This document shows, piece by piece, positions 25,688-33,931 of a DNA stretch of 64,000 nucleotides. The notes beneath the pieces were generated by a model. That model saw only the letters and a list, made by a program, of their open reading frames with translations, searched no databases and had not been told where the DNA came from. The position numbers and the translations under genes are program-made. The DNA is from Nocardia asteroides (GTDB lineage: Bacteria > Actinomycetota > Actinomycetes > Mycobacteriales > Mycobacteriaceae), in assembly GCF_021183625.1 (NCBI RefSeq), contig NZ_CP089214.1, forward strand, positions 6,922,885 through 6,986,884, read 5' to 3'. Position 1 is the first letter of the stretch, and each line of letters starts with the position of its first letter.

Positions 25688-26059
25688 CTACGCCTCGGCC
25701 GCCAGGTCGGCGAAGTCCTCGGGGCCGTAGAACGGCCGCACCTCGACCACGCCGCCGCGGATCGGGGCCCGGCGCACCCACTCCAGCGCCTCCTCGAGCG
25801 AGGAGACCTCCCAGATCTGGTAGCCGGCGATCAGCTCCTTGGTCTCGGCGAACGGGCCGTCGAGCACCGCCGAGCCGCCGTCGTCGTCGAAGCTCACCCG
25901 CTTGCCCGCCGAACTCGGCTTCAGGCCGTCACCGGCGAGGACGATGCCCGCCCTGGTGAGCTCCTCGGTGTAGGCCTCCATGGCGGCGAACTCCGCCGCG
26001 GTGGGCGGGATGCCCTTCTCGGTGGCCTCGGTGGCCTTACCCAGCACCATGACGCGCAT
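25688..26059 (-). CDS. YCII/DGPF-domain protein, partner of the ECF sigma factor
   Basis: A 123-residue YCII-family protein (MRVMVLGKATEATEKG..., LDGPFAETKELIAGYQIWEV with the DGPF motif, PIRGGVVEVRPFY). ATG at 26059 follows GAAGGAG at the right distance; a longer reading frame would place that ribosome site inside the gene. It probably regulates or serves the co-transcribed sigma factor; the mechanism of this class is not settled. Confidence 0.87.
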   Translation of the reverse strand: MRVMVLGKATEATEKGIPPTAAEFAAMEAYTEELTRAGIVLAGDGLKPSSAGKRVSFDDDGGSAVLDGPFAETKELIAGYQIWEVSSLEEALEWVRRAPIRGGVVEVRPFYGPEDFADLAAEA

Positions 26060-26162
26060 ATCGTCGCTCCTTCGTCGCACCGGGCCGGTCCACCGTGCGC
26101 GGACCGTTCCAACCCTGGCTCACCTCTCCGTCGATCGGCAACCCGGGTTTTCGACACGGCGG

Positions 26163-26765
26163 TCAGAGGGTGCGGAGGCGGGCGCAGACGGCGCGGTGGA
26201 TTTCGGCGAGCCCGACATCGGCGTCCGCCTCGACCCACTCCTCGAAGGCGAGGTGCAGGGCGATCTGCGCGATCTGCGCGATCATCCGCAGCCGGGCGCG
26301 GTCCGCGGGGGAGCATCGGCCGTCGAGCGGGGCCAGCGAGCGCAGGGTGCAGTCCGCGTGCCTGGCGACGGCGGCCCGGCTGAGCGAGGCGTCGGTGGCG
26401 ACCAGCTTCTGGATGCGCCTGGTGGTGGCGGCGACCTCGCTCTGCTCGTCGGCGCCGATGCCCGCGATCACCGCGGCGAAGGCGGCCTCGACGTCGGCGA
26501 GGGTGAGCGTCGCGGGGTCGGTGGTCGCCAGGCAGTGGTCGAGCGCGGCGTCGAAGCCGTAGACGTCGAAGAGGACGCACTCCTCCTTGGTCGGGAAGTA
26601 GCGGAAGAAGGTGCGCTGGGAGATGCCTGCGGCGGCCGCGATCTCGTCGACGGTGGTGCGCTCGGCGCCCTGGCGCTCGAAGAGCGTGAGCGCGGCCGCG
26701 CGGATGTCGATCCTGGTCGCGTTCCGCCTGCGTGCGCGGAGATCGGGGGCGGCCGGAGAGTTCAC
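26163..26765 (-). CDS. TetR family regulator (divergent to MFS pump)
   Basis: A 200-residue TetR. ARRRNATRIDIRAAALTLF, TTVDEIAAAAGISQRTFFRYFPTKEE is a textbook DNA-binding domain, and the long C-terminal domain belongs to the mycobacterial-type TetR_C group. GTG at 26765 is preferred; an ATG at 26819 would run through the shared promoter. The 92-bp gap to the divergent pump holds TGCC-GATAT-GGCA (26792-26804) and a GTCACTGAC core as possible weak operators. Likely represses the pump. Confidence 0.85.
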   Translation of the reverse strand: MNSPAAPDLRARRRNATRIDIRAAALTLFERQGAERTTVDEIAAAAGISQRTFFRYFPTKEECVLFDVYGFDAALDHCLATTDPATLTLADVEAAFAAVIAGIGADEQSEVAATTRRIQKLVATDASLSRAAVARHADCTLRSLAPLDGRCSPADRARLRMIAQIAQIALHLAFEEWVEADADVGLAEIHRAVCARLRTL

Positions 26766-26857
26766 CCGGCCAGAATACGCAGCGGCATTCGATGCCGATA
26801 TGGCAGTCACTGACAGCATTGGATAGTCTGCCCCGGTACCAGCGGCACGACGATCGG

Positions 26858-28324
26858 ATGGGGCACGTGACAGAGACCGAGGTGGCCGCGAGCGACGGCA
26901 CCACCGGCGCGGCCGCGCGCCCGCCCGGCACGATCCTGCTGATCGGGCTGCTGCTGATCGCTGCCTTCGTGGTGATCCTCAACGAGACCATCCTGAGCGT
27001 GGCGCTGCCGACCCTGATGGTCGACCTCGGCATCACCGCCGCCACCGCGCAGTGGCTGACCAGCGGGTTCCTCCTCACCATGGCGATCGTCATCCCGACC
27101 ACCGGCTTCGTGCTGCAGCGCTTCTCGATGCGCGCGATCTACATCGCGGCCATGTCGCTGTTCACCGCAGGCACGCTGATCGCCGCACTGGCGCCCGGGT
27201 TCGAGGTGCTCGTGGTGGCCAGGGTGGTGCAGGCGGTCGGCACCGCGCTGATGATCCCGCTGCTGATGACCACGATCCTGAACGTGGTGCCCGCGGCGTC
27301 GCGCGGCCGCACCATGGGGCTGGTCTCGATCGTGATCTCGGTGGCGCCCGCCGTCGGGCCGACCGTCTCCGGGCTGATCCTGCAGTCGCTGAGCTGGCGG
27401 GCCATGTTCTGGATCGTGCTGCCGATCGCGGTCATGGTGCTCGTACTCGGCGGGGTCTTCGTGCGCAATGTGACCGAGCCGCGCAAGGCGCACCTGGACT
27501 ACGTCTCGGTGCCGCTGGCGGCGCTCGGCTTCGGCGGGCTGGTGTACGGGCTGAGCAGCATCGGCGAGTCGGCCTCCGGGCACGCGCCGGTGCCGCCGCC
27601 GGTCTCGCTCACGGTCGGCGCGGTGGCGCTGGTGCTGTTCGTGGTCCGGCAGCTGAGGCTGGTCGAGCGCGGGCGTGCGCTGCTCGACCTGCGCACCTTC
27701 GCGATCGGGCCGTTCCGGCTGGCGGTGGCGCTCATGGGCAGCCTCATGCTGACGCTGTTCGGCGCGCTCATCGTGTTGCCCATCTACCTGCAGAACGTGC
27801 TCGGCAAGGACGTGCTCACCACCGGGCTGGTGCTGCTGCCCGGCGGGCTGGTGATGGGGTTGCTCGCGCCGTTCGTCGGCGCGCTCTTCGACCGGTGGGG
27901 CGCGCGGCCGCTGGTGCTGCCAGGCACCATCGCGCTGAGCGCGGGCGTGTGGGTGCTGGCCACGCTGGACGAGCACTCCGCCATCGGGCTGGTGATCACC
28001 GCGCACGTGATCGTCAGCGCCGGGATCGCCTGCGCGCTCACCCCGCTCATGACCTCGGCGCTCGGCGCCCTCCCGGCCGAGCTGTACTCGCACGGCAGCG
28101 CGACGGTGAGCACGGTGCAGCAGGTGGCGGGGGCCGCGGGGACCGCACTGTTCATCACGATGATGACGCGCGGGACCGAGTCGGCGCTGCGCGGGGGTTC
28201 CGAGGTGGTGGCGGCTACCGCCGACGGCGTGCACACCGCGTTCCTGGCGGCGGGGGTGCTCTCGCTGGTGCTGGTGGCCGCGGCGGCGATGGTGCGGTCG
28301 CCGAAGAAGGTCACGGTCGAGTAG
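26858..28324 (+). CDS. MFS multidrug exporter, DHA2 family
   Basis: A 488-residue 14-helix transporter (LNETILSVALPTLMVDLG in helix 1, WLTSGFLL in helix 2, VAPAVGPTVSGLIL as motif C). ATG at 26858, alternative GTG at 26867. Divergent from the TetR gene at 26765, its probable repressor. Substrate unknown; lipophilic drugs are typical. Confidence 0.87.
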   Translation: MGHVTETEVAASDGTTGAAARPPGTILLIGLLLIAAFVVILNETILSVALPTLMVDLGITAATAQWLTSGFLLTMAIVIPTTGFVLQRFSMRAIYIAAMSLFTAGTLIAALAPGFEVLVVARVVQAVGTALMIPLLMTTILNVVPAASRGRTMGLVSIVISVAPAVGPTVSGLILQSLSWRAMFWIVLPIAVMVLVLGGVFVRNVTEPRKAHLDYVSVPLAALGFGGLVYGLSSIGESASGHAPVPPPVSLTVGAVALVLFVVRQLRLVERGRALLDLRTFAIGPFRLAVALMGSLMLTLFGALIVLPIYLQNVLGKDVLTTGLVLLPGGLVMGLLAPFVGALFDRWGARPLVLPGTIALSAGVWVLATLDEHSAIGLVITAHVIVSAGIACALTPLMTSALGALPAELYSHGSATVSTVQQVAGAAGTALFITMMTRGTESALRGGSEVVAATADGVHTAFLAAGVLSLVLVAAAAMVRSPKKVTVE

Positions 28325-28339
28325 TCCGGGGCAGTTGTC

Positions 28340-28369
28340 TTGACTGCCGGATGGACATCCGTCTAATTT
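28340..28369 (+). promoter_or_regulatory. Promoter with embedded operator for the SDR/thioesterase operon
   Basis: TTGACT at 28340-28345 and TAATTT at 28364-28369 with 18-bp spacing. Between them lies CGGATG-GA-CATCCG (28348-28361), a perfect 6+2+6 palindrome. A repressor bound there would block polymerase. No regulator gene is directly adjacent; a TetR is likely from the motif type. Confidence 0.55.
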
Positions 28370-28427
28370 CAGGGTCGTACCGCGGTGGCTCCGGCCGCTC
28401 GCCCGAGACGATGATCGAGGTCCTGCG

Positions 28428-29270
28428 ATGGGTGATCCGACCGAGCCGCTACTGGGCAGAGCCGCGCTGGTGACCGGCGCCGCGCGCGGGCAGGGCCGCG
28501 CGCACGCCGTTCGCCTGGCCGAGCTGGGCGCCGACCTGATCGTGGCCGACGTGTGCGCGCCGATCTCGCCCACCGTCACCTACCCCGCCCCCACCGCGGC
28601 CGACCTGGCCGAGACCGCGCGGCTGGTCGAGGCGACCGGGCGCAAGGTGCTGAGCAGGGTCGTCGACATCAGGGACCTGGCCGCGCAGCAGCAGCTGGTC
28701 GCCGACGGGGTCGCGCTCTTCGGGCGGCTCGACGTGCTGGTCGCCAACGCGGGCATCCTGAGCTGGGGCAGGCTCTGGGAGCTGAGCGAGGAGCACTGGG
28801 ACCGCGTGGTCGAGGTCAACCTCTCCGGCACCTGGCGCACCGTGCGGGCGGCGGTGCCCGCCATGATCGAGGCGGGCAACGGCGGCTCGATCATCATCGT
28901 GAGCTCCTCGGCCGGGCTCAAGGCGACCCCGGGCAACGGCCACTACGCCGCCGCCAAGCACGGGCTGGTCGCGCTGACCAACACGCTCGCGCTGGAGGCG
29001 GGGGAGTACGGCATCCGGGTCAACTCCATCCACCCCTACTCGGTGGACACCCCGATGATCCAGCCCGACGCCATGATGGAGCTCTTCGGCAAGCACCCGT
29101 CGTTCCTGCACAGCTTCCCGCCGGTGCCGCTGAAGCTGGCCTCCGACGGGCAGAGCGGGTTCATGCCCGCCGAGGACGTCGCCGAGGTGGTCGGCTGGCT
29201 GGCGGGCCCCGGCTCCGGGCCGCTCACCGGGGTACAGATCCCGGTCGACGGCGGCGCGCTCAAGTACTGA
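28428..29270 (+). CDS. Mycofactocin-type SDR oxidoreductase
   Basis: A 280-residue SDR. VTGAARGQGRAHAVRLAELGADLIVADVC at residues 15-43 is the signature of mycofactocin-coupled SDRs; the longer insert after it (TYPAPTAADLAETARLVEATGR) is also typical. Catalytic YAAAKHG and NAG are present. Such enzymes keep NAD tightly bound and pass electrons to mycofactocin while oxidising alcohols. The mycofactocin genes are not in this window. One base separates it from the thioesterase gene. Confidence 0.87.
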   Translation: MGDPTEPLLGRAALVTGAARGQGRAHAVRLAELGADLIVADVCAPISPTVTYPAPTAADLAETARLVEATGRKVLSRVVDIRDLAAQQQLVADGVALFGRLDVLVANAGILSWGRLWELSEEHWDRVVEVNLSGTWRTVRAAVPAMIEAGNGGSIIIVSSSAGLKATPGNGHYAAAKHGLVALTNTLALEAGEYGIRVNSIHPYSVDTPMIQPDAMMELFGKHPSFLHSFPPVPLKLASDGQSGFMPAEDVAEVVGWLAGPGSGPLTGVQIPVDGGALKY

Positions 29271-29271
29271 C

Positions 29272-29886
29272 GTGTTCACCTTCGAGGACGTCGAGAGCGC
29301 CGAGATCGACCGGCGGGCCGCCGTCTACGGCCCGCTCGCCGACGCCGTGCGCGAACTCGTCGACGCCACCATCCGCAGCACCGCCGCCGAGCCCGAGATC
29401 CGCGCGGCCGAGGCCGCGATCCGCGAGGTCACCGCGCGGCTGCGCCGCGACCAGCTGCCCGGCAGCTTCGGCATCAGCTACAACGGGAGCGGTACCGCCA
29501 TGCCGTGGGGCAATGCCGCGATCGGGCTGCGCAACGCCATCGCGCCGCCGCTGGAGATCGAGCCGGACCCGGACGGCGGCTACCGCTGCGACGTCGTGCT
29601 CGGCGCCGCCTACGAGGGCCCGCCCGGCCACGTGCACGGCGGTGTCTGCGCCCTCGTCCTCGACCACATCGCCGGCGTCGCCGCCTCCGACGGGGTGCGC
29701 GCCACCTCCACCGGCACGCTCACCCTGCGCTACCGCCGCGGCACCCCGCTCGGGCCCCTGCGCGCCAGGGCGAGGGCCGAGCGCACCGAGGGGCTGAAGA
29801 CCTTCGTCACCGCGACGCTCGGCGATGCCGCCGGCGTCACCGTCGAGGCCGAGGGGATCTTCATCGTGCCGAGCTGGGCCCGCTGA
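29272..29886 (+). CDS. Hotdog-fold thioesterase (PaaI/4HBT family)
   Basis: A 204-residue protein with a C-terminal hotdog domain: GPPGHVHGGVCALVLDHIAG (about 121-140) is the PaaI-type motif, followed by TLTLRYRRGTPLG. The N-terminal 60 residues are helical. GTG at 29272 directly follows the SDR stop, so it is co-transcribed. It probably hydrolyses an acyl-CoA from the same pathway. Confidence 0.85.
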   Translation: MFTFEDVESAEIDRRAAVYGPLADAVRELVDATIRSTAAEPEIRAAEAAIREVTARLRRDQLPGSFGISYNGSGTAMPWGNAAIGLRNAIAPPLEIEPDPDGGYRCDVVLGAAYEGPPGHVHGGVCALVLDHIAGVAASDGVRATSTGTLTLRYRRGTPLGPLRARARAERTEGLKTFVTATLGDAAGVTVEAEGIFIVPSWAR

Positions 29887-29887
29887 A

Positions 29888-30871
29888 TCACGGTCGAGTG
29901 CCGGTGAATTCGGCGATGTCGGCGGCGATCCGCTCCGGGTACTCGCCGTTGAGCGCGTGCGAGGCGTCCGGGTAGACGCGCACGGTGCCGCCCGGTAGCG
30001 CGCGCTCGGCGGTCGCAACGGCCGTGCCTGGGTCGTGCATGACCGAGCGGCCCGCGATGATCGCCAGCACCGGCGGGCGCAGCTCGGCCAGCCGGTCCTC
30101 GGCGATCCGGGTCGGCGCGGGGAGTTCGAGGCGGTAGTGCCGCATGCCCGCCTCGATCATGGCGGCGACCGGCTCGTCCTCGACGGGGGCGCCGCCCGCG
30201 GTGTAGGAGTTGAAGCCGTCGCGCCAGGATTTCGGCAGCCAGGGCAGCGCGGCGGGCAGTGAGCGGACGATCGTGCCCAGCGGCAGGTCGTCGAAGACGT
30301 GCACCGGGTCGATCAGGGTGAGCGTGGCGATCTGCGCCGGGTCGTGCAGGGCGAGGTTGACCGCGGTCCAGCCGCCGATGGAGAGCCCGACCAGGTGGAA
30401 GGCGTCTTCGGGGAGCGCGGCGAGGGTCTCGTGCAGCCAGGCGGCGTGGTCCGCGTCGCCGGTGATCGGGCGCTCCTGGATGCTCAGCCCCGGCTCGCCG
30501 AGCAGGTCGACGGTGTAGACGTCGCCGAGTGCGAGCAGCCCGGGCAGGTTGGCGGCCCACACCGGGGTGGCCGAGGCGCGGCCGGGCAGCAGGACGAACG
30601 GGCGGGCCGCCGAGCGCTCACCGGTGAAGCGATAGACCCGGACCAGGCCGTAGCCGGTGCGGATGTCGAGGGTGCGCGCCGGTGCGGGAAGCGCGGCGAA
30701 GGCGGTGTCGTAGGCGGCGCGGAACCGGTCCTGACCGGCGGCGTCGTCCCAGTGCCCGATCGGGGCGGGGGTCCGCACCAGCAGGGCGATGCCCGCCGCC
30801 GCGAGGGCGGCGACGAGGGCGGTCGTTCGGGTCCGGCGCCACCGGCGCGAACGCTTCTCGGAGTCGGTCAC
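29888..30871 (-). CDS. Membrane-anchored alpha/beta hydrolase
   Basis: A 327-residue hydrolase. Residues 15-35 are a single hydrophobic anchor (TTALVAALAAAGIALLV) after a basic start. The nucleophile elbow is GLSIGGW, the acid probably in LIDPVH or SVMHDPG, and the base His in DASHALNG. GTG at 30871 has AGGAG upstream. It is divergent from a TetR gene with two matching operators in the gap. Substrate unknown. Confidence 0.82.
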   Translation of the reverse strand: MTDSEKRSRRWRRTRTTALVAALAAAGIALLVRTPAPIGHWDDAAGQDRFRAAYDTAFAALPAPARTLDIRTGYGLVRVYRFTGERSAARPFVLLPGRASATPVWAANLPGLLALGDVYTVDLLGEPGLSIQERPITGDADHAAWLHETLAALPEDAFHLVGLSIGGWTAVNLALHDPAQIATLTLIDPVHVFDDLPLGTIVRSLPAALPWLPKSWRDGFNSYTAGGAPVEDEPVAAMIEAGMRHYRLELPAPTRIAEDRLAELRPPVLAIIAGRSVMHDPGTAVATAERALPGGTVRVYPDASHALNGEYPERIAADIAEFTGTRP

Positions 30872-30883
30872 AGTCGTCTCCTA

Positions 30884-30893
30884 ACCGATCGGT
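30884..30893. promoter_or_regulatory. TetR operator 1, ACCGATCGGT
   Basis: A perfect 10-bp palindrome in the 53-bp divergent gap. It shares the ACCGNNCGGT form with the second site exactly 20 bp away, so both face the same side of the helix. Confidence 0.65.
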
Positions 30894-30903
30894 AAGTAAT
30901 TCC

Positions 30904-30913
30904 ACCGTACGGT
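30904..30913. promoter_or_regulatory. TetR operator 2, ACCGTACGGT
   Basis: A perfect 10-bp palindrome 11 bp before the TetR ATG at 30925. With operator 1 it probably controls both divergent genes. Confidence 0.65.
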
Positions 30914-30924
30914 AGAATCGGCGG

Positions 30925-31509
30925 ATGGCCAAAGGTCGAGAGGGCAGATCGCCGACGCTCACCGAACGGGCGCGGCGCGCTCAGCTGATCGAGGTCGCCA
31001 TCGAGCAGGTGGCCGAGCACGGGTACGCCGGCACCTCGCTGAGCCGCATCGCCGACGGTGCCGGGATCACCAAAGCAGCCGTGCTGTACCACTTCTCGTC
31101 CAAGGACGCGGTGATCCTGGCCGCCTACGAACACGTGCTCGCCGCGCTCGTCGAGACCGTCGGCGCCGCGGTCGACGCCGCCGATGACGCCGGGAAACCG
31201 GCGGCCTACGCCCGCGCCATGATCGGGTACCTGCGCGCCGAGCCCCGGCACACCCGGATGCTGATCGAGGCCGTGACCGGCACCGCCACCGAGCACGCCC
31301 CCGAAGCCCGCTGGCGCCCGCTGGCCGGGCTGCTCGACGGTGCCGTCCGCGCCCGCGGCGGTGCCGCGATCGACTCGCGGACAACGGCGCTCGCCATCGG
31401 CGGCGCCATCGACGCCATCGTGGCCGAACGGCTGCGCGACCCCGCCTACGACACCGCCGCCGCGGCCGAAGTGCTTGCCGCGATGATCGACACCTGGATC
31501 ACCCGCTAG
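30925..31509 (+). CDS. TetR family regulator of the divergent hydrolase
   Basis: A 194-residue TetR: RAQLIEVAIEQVAEHGYAGTSLSRIADGAGITKAAVLYHFSSKDAV (in segments) is a canonical DNA-binding domain. ATG at 30925. The neighbouring twin ACCGNNCGGT palindromes suggest autoregulation and control of the hydrolase at 29888-30871. Confidence 0.88.
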   Translation: MAKGREGRSPTLTERARRAQLIEVAIEQVAEHGYAGTSLSRIADGAGITKAAVLYHFSSKDAVILAAYEHVLAALVETVGAAVDAADDAGKPAAYARAMIGYLRAEPRHTRMLIEAVTGTATEHAPEARWRPLAGLLDGAVRARGGAAIDSRTTALAIGGAIDAIVAERLRDPAYDTAAAAEVLAAMIDTWITR

Positions 31510-31653
31510 TGCCTTGTCCGAATCGTCGGGCTGCCGGGTTGATCCCGGGCTGTTGGCCGGTGGAGGTGGCGCGGATGGGGCGCAGTGGTGGTGATGGCTC
31601 CGGCGCAGCGTCAGCCTGTGCGGTTGATCGCCCGGCCGCTGCCCTCGAGCGGT

Positions 31654-32145
31654 CTAGCGGTCCACCTGTGCAAGTAGCCGAAGTATCTCCGCGGTGCCTT
31701 CTGTAGGACGCATCGTGGCAAGCTCCCCGGGAGTCTTCCCGCCCCAGCGGCCCGCCTGCGGCCCCATCCGAACATCAACCCGGGCTCCGGCCTGCAAGAG
31801 GGCTTGGACGCACTCGGGTGAACCACGGTCTGCTGCCGCGCACAACGGCGGCCACTCGGCCGGCAGATCCGGGTTCATGCCGTGGTCGAGCAGTAGCCGC
31901 ACCGTCTCGGCATGGCCCTTGTCCGCGGCCTTCGAAAGAGCATTCGACTCCGCTTCGATGCCCTGGGCCAGCAGGTAGGCGAGGATCTCGGTTCTGCCCC
32001 ACTCCGCGGCCCAGCCGAGGAGAGTACCTCCGGGCGCAGTGGCGCTCGCCAGGTCGACACCGGCTTCGTGAGCGCGTCGCACCCGGTCGGCGTCGCCACG
32101 AACGACAGCCATGACGAGGTCGAAATCTTCTGCACCGCGCACCAC
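31654..32145 (-). CDS. Ankyrin-repeat protein
   Basis: A 163-residue protein with about four ankyrin repeats: GDADRVRRAHEAGVDLASA, GGTLLGWAAEWGRTEILAYLL, SNALSKAADKGHAETVRLLLDHG, WPPLCAAADRGSPECVQALLQAGA. Small soluble ankyrin proteins mediate protein contacts. GTG at 32145 is used; ATG at 32112 is possible but would cut the first repeat. The gene and its surroundings have visibly lower GC than neighbours, suggesting acquisition. Confidence 0.75.
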   Translation of the reverse strand: MVRGAEDFDLVMAVVRGDADRVRRAHEAGVDLASATAPGGTLLGWAAEWGRTEILAYLLAQGIEAESNALSKAADKGHAETVRLLLDHGMNPDLPAEWPPLCAAADRGSPECVQALLQAGARVDVRMGPQAGRWGGKTPGELATMRPTEGTAEILRLLAQVDR

Positions 32146-32536
32146 ATCAGTATGTCGTGCCCGCCCTTCGATCAGTGCTTCGTCACCCTGGCCTGGCCTG
32201 CGATCTCGACACCCGCATCGCCGGCCGCGCCCAGGGAGGCCGGTGGCCGCCCGGTGTCGCGCCGTGCTGCCGGTGGTCGATCAGGCTGGACCGGCGCACG
32301 GGCGCGGCGAGGAACATGGTGATCCCGGCCTTGGTCCGCCACGGCAACCCGGTCGGGCACAGGTGCGCGAGAGTCGGGTAGCGGCCGGCGCGCTCTGGTT
32401 GCGCCGCTATCGGTACGGGTCCGCCGAGTGGACCGCCCCGCTGCGGTGTACACATTGATGGCCGGGACGACGGGAAGCGTTGCCACCGAGCTCATCTCGA
32501 CCGGGACCCGACCGACACCGCAGCAAGGAGCCGCCC
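32146..32536. other. Gene-poor stretch with possible gene relics
   Basis: 391 bp with no intact gene. All frames give short, low-quality translations. The right part encodes a fragment similar to the end of DUF418 membrane proteins (listed separately). The ribosome site AAGGAG of the next gene is at 32525-32530. Confidence 0.4.
32387..32458 (+). pseudogene. Possible C-terminal relic of a DUF418 membrane protein
   Basis: Ends LWLRRYRYGSAEWTAPLR before a stop. DUF418 proteins end with a W-x-R-R-F/Y-R-x-G-P-x-E-W block, which this matches, but the rest of the roughly 400-residue protein is absent. Identification is tentative. Confidence 0.3.
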
Positions 32537-32995
32537 ATGATCACCGACCCCGTCCTGTTGCGCATCGGCGAGACGGTGCTGCGCAGTCATTCCGGCGAAT
32601 CGCAGGCAGCGCGGCTCGAACTGCGGCGACTCTGGGACGAGATAGGCGGTGACAGCGGCGATCCGCTGCGGCGGTGCACCCTCGCGCACTCGCTCGCCGA
32701 CCTGCAGGAGGAGCCCGCCGACGAACTCGCCTGGGACCTCCGCGCGCTCACCGCGGCGGCGGAGATCACCGACGAGCACACCGCGCGGGCCGGGGTGGAG
32801 CTCCCGGCGGCCGCGCTGTACCCGTCGCTGTACCTCAACCTGGCCGAGTGCTACCGGAGGCTCGGCGATCTCGGCCGGGCGCGCGAGTATCTCGCACTGG
32901 CCCGGGACACGATCGGCAGGCTCGGCGACGACGAGTACGGACGGCTCATCCGGGACGGCCTGCGGACCGTCGCCGAACAGCTTGATGGTATCTAG
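32537..32995 (+). CDS. Hypothetical tetratricopeptide-like protein, 152 aa
   Basis: A helical protein with a TPR-like pair near the end (ALYPSLYLNLAECYRRLGDLGRAREYLALARDTI). AAGGAG at 32525-32530 fits the ATG at 32537. Its stop lies within the AT-rich palindromes that precede the next gene. Function unknown; probably a cytoplasmic scaffold. Confidence 0.65.
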   Translation: MITDPVLLRIGETVLRSHSGESQAARLELRRLWDEIGGDSGDPLRRCTLAHSLADLQEEPADELAWDLRALTAAAEITDEHTARAGVELPAAALYPSLYLNLAECYRRLGDLGRAREYLALARDTIGRLGDDEYGRLIRDGLRTVAEQLDGI

Positions 32996-33014
32996 ATATC
33001 AGATTAGTTGATAT
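32989..33014. promoter_or_regulatory. AT-rich palindromes upstream of alpha/beta hydrolase
   Basis: TATCTAGATA (32989-32998, perfect) overlaps ATATCA-N7-TGATAT (32996-33014, perfect 6+7+6). The segment is sharply AT-rich in a GC-rich region and lies 36 bp before the hydrolase ATG. Likely an operator; the regulator is unknown. Confidence 0.5.
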
Positions 33015-33049
33015 GCTCGTACCGTAACCACGGGAACGGGAGGGTACCC

Positions 33050-33931
33050 ATGCCGAAGATCGGCCGATTCACCAGTGATACCGCGCGGGACGAGTTCTTC
33101 CGCGCCTACGACAGCGTGGCGGCGAAGTGGCCGGTGCCCTCGACCGAGCACGATGTCGCGACCTCGTTCGGCACCACCCGGGTGCGCCGGTCGGGCGAGG
33201 GCGGCGGCGCGCCGATCGTGCTGCTCCCCGGCATCGGCGGCAACGGCAATGTCTGGTGGCGGTTCATGGCCGAGCTGGCCGGGGAGCGCACGGTCTACAC
33301 CCCGGACGTGATCGGCTGGGCGGGCCGCTGCGTGCAGACCGCGCCGGTCCGCGACGCCGCCGACGTCGCCACCTGGTGCACCGAGCTGCTCGACGGGCTC
33401 GGGGAGTCTCGGGTGCACCTGGTCGGCAACTCGCTCGGCACCTGGCTGGCCGGCGCCGTCGCCGTGCACCACCCGGACCGGCTCGCGACGCTCACCATGA
33501 TCGAACCCAGCGCCGCGACCTTCGTCCGCCCGCGGTTGAGCCTGCTGGCCAAGATGCTGATCGCCGGGGCGCGCCCGACCCCGGAGCGGATGCGCAAGTT
33601 CAACAGCTGGGCCATGCCCGGCTTCGTCCTCGACGACGACGAACTCGCGGTGGCGCTCGCGGCGACCAAGTATCGGATGGCGATGCCATGGGACCGCCCC
33701 TTCACCGACGAGCAGCTCGCCGCCATCACCGCGCCCACCCTCGTCCTCTTCGGCGCCGAGACGGTGGTGAACGACCCCGAGGTCGTGGCCGCCCGCGCCC
33801 GCGCGCACATCCCGGTGGTCGAGACCCGGATCTACCCCGGCATCGGCCACGACCTGCTCTGGGCGAACCCGGACGAGGTGATCCCGCGGCTGCTCGACTT
33901 CACCGCGCGTCACGAGCGGGCCAGGGCCTGA
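33050..33931 (+). CDS. Alpha/beta hydrolase
   Basis: A 293-residue hydrolase. LLPGIGGNGNVWW is the oxyanion segment, GNSLGTWLAG carries the nucleophile, and the base is in GIGHDLLW. The first 50 residues resemble those of the hydrolase at 29888 (RDEFFRAYDSVAAKWPVPS versus QDRFRAAYDTAFAALPAPA), so the two are paralogues; this one lacks the membrane anchor. ATG at 33050 follows GGGAGGG. Its end overlaps the end of the convergent MocR gene by 22 bp. Confidence 0.82.
   Translation: MPKIGRFTSDTARDEFFRAYDSVAAKWPVPSTEHDVATSFGTTRVRRSGEGGGAPIVLLPGIGGNGNVWWRFMAELAGERTVYTPDVIGWAGRCVQTAPVRDAADVATWCTELLDGLGESRVHLVGNSLGTWLAGAVAVHHPDRLATLTMIEPSAATFVRPRLSLLAKMLIAGARPTPERMRKFNSWAMPGFVLDDDELAVALAATKYRMAMPWDRPFTDEQLAAITAPTLVLFGAETVVNDPEVVAARARAHIPVVETRIYPGIGHDLLWANPDEVIPRLLDFTARHERARA

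Noticed and set aside
26785..26815. Operator for the TetR/MFS pair
   Set aside because: Only 4-bp arms (TGCC/GGCA, GTCA/TGAC); too weak to list as a site.
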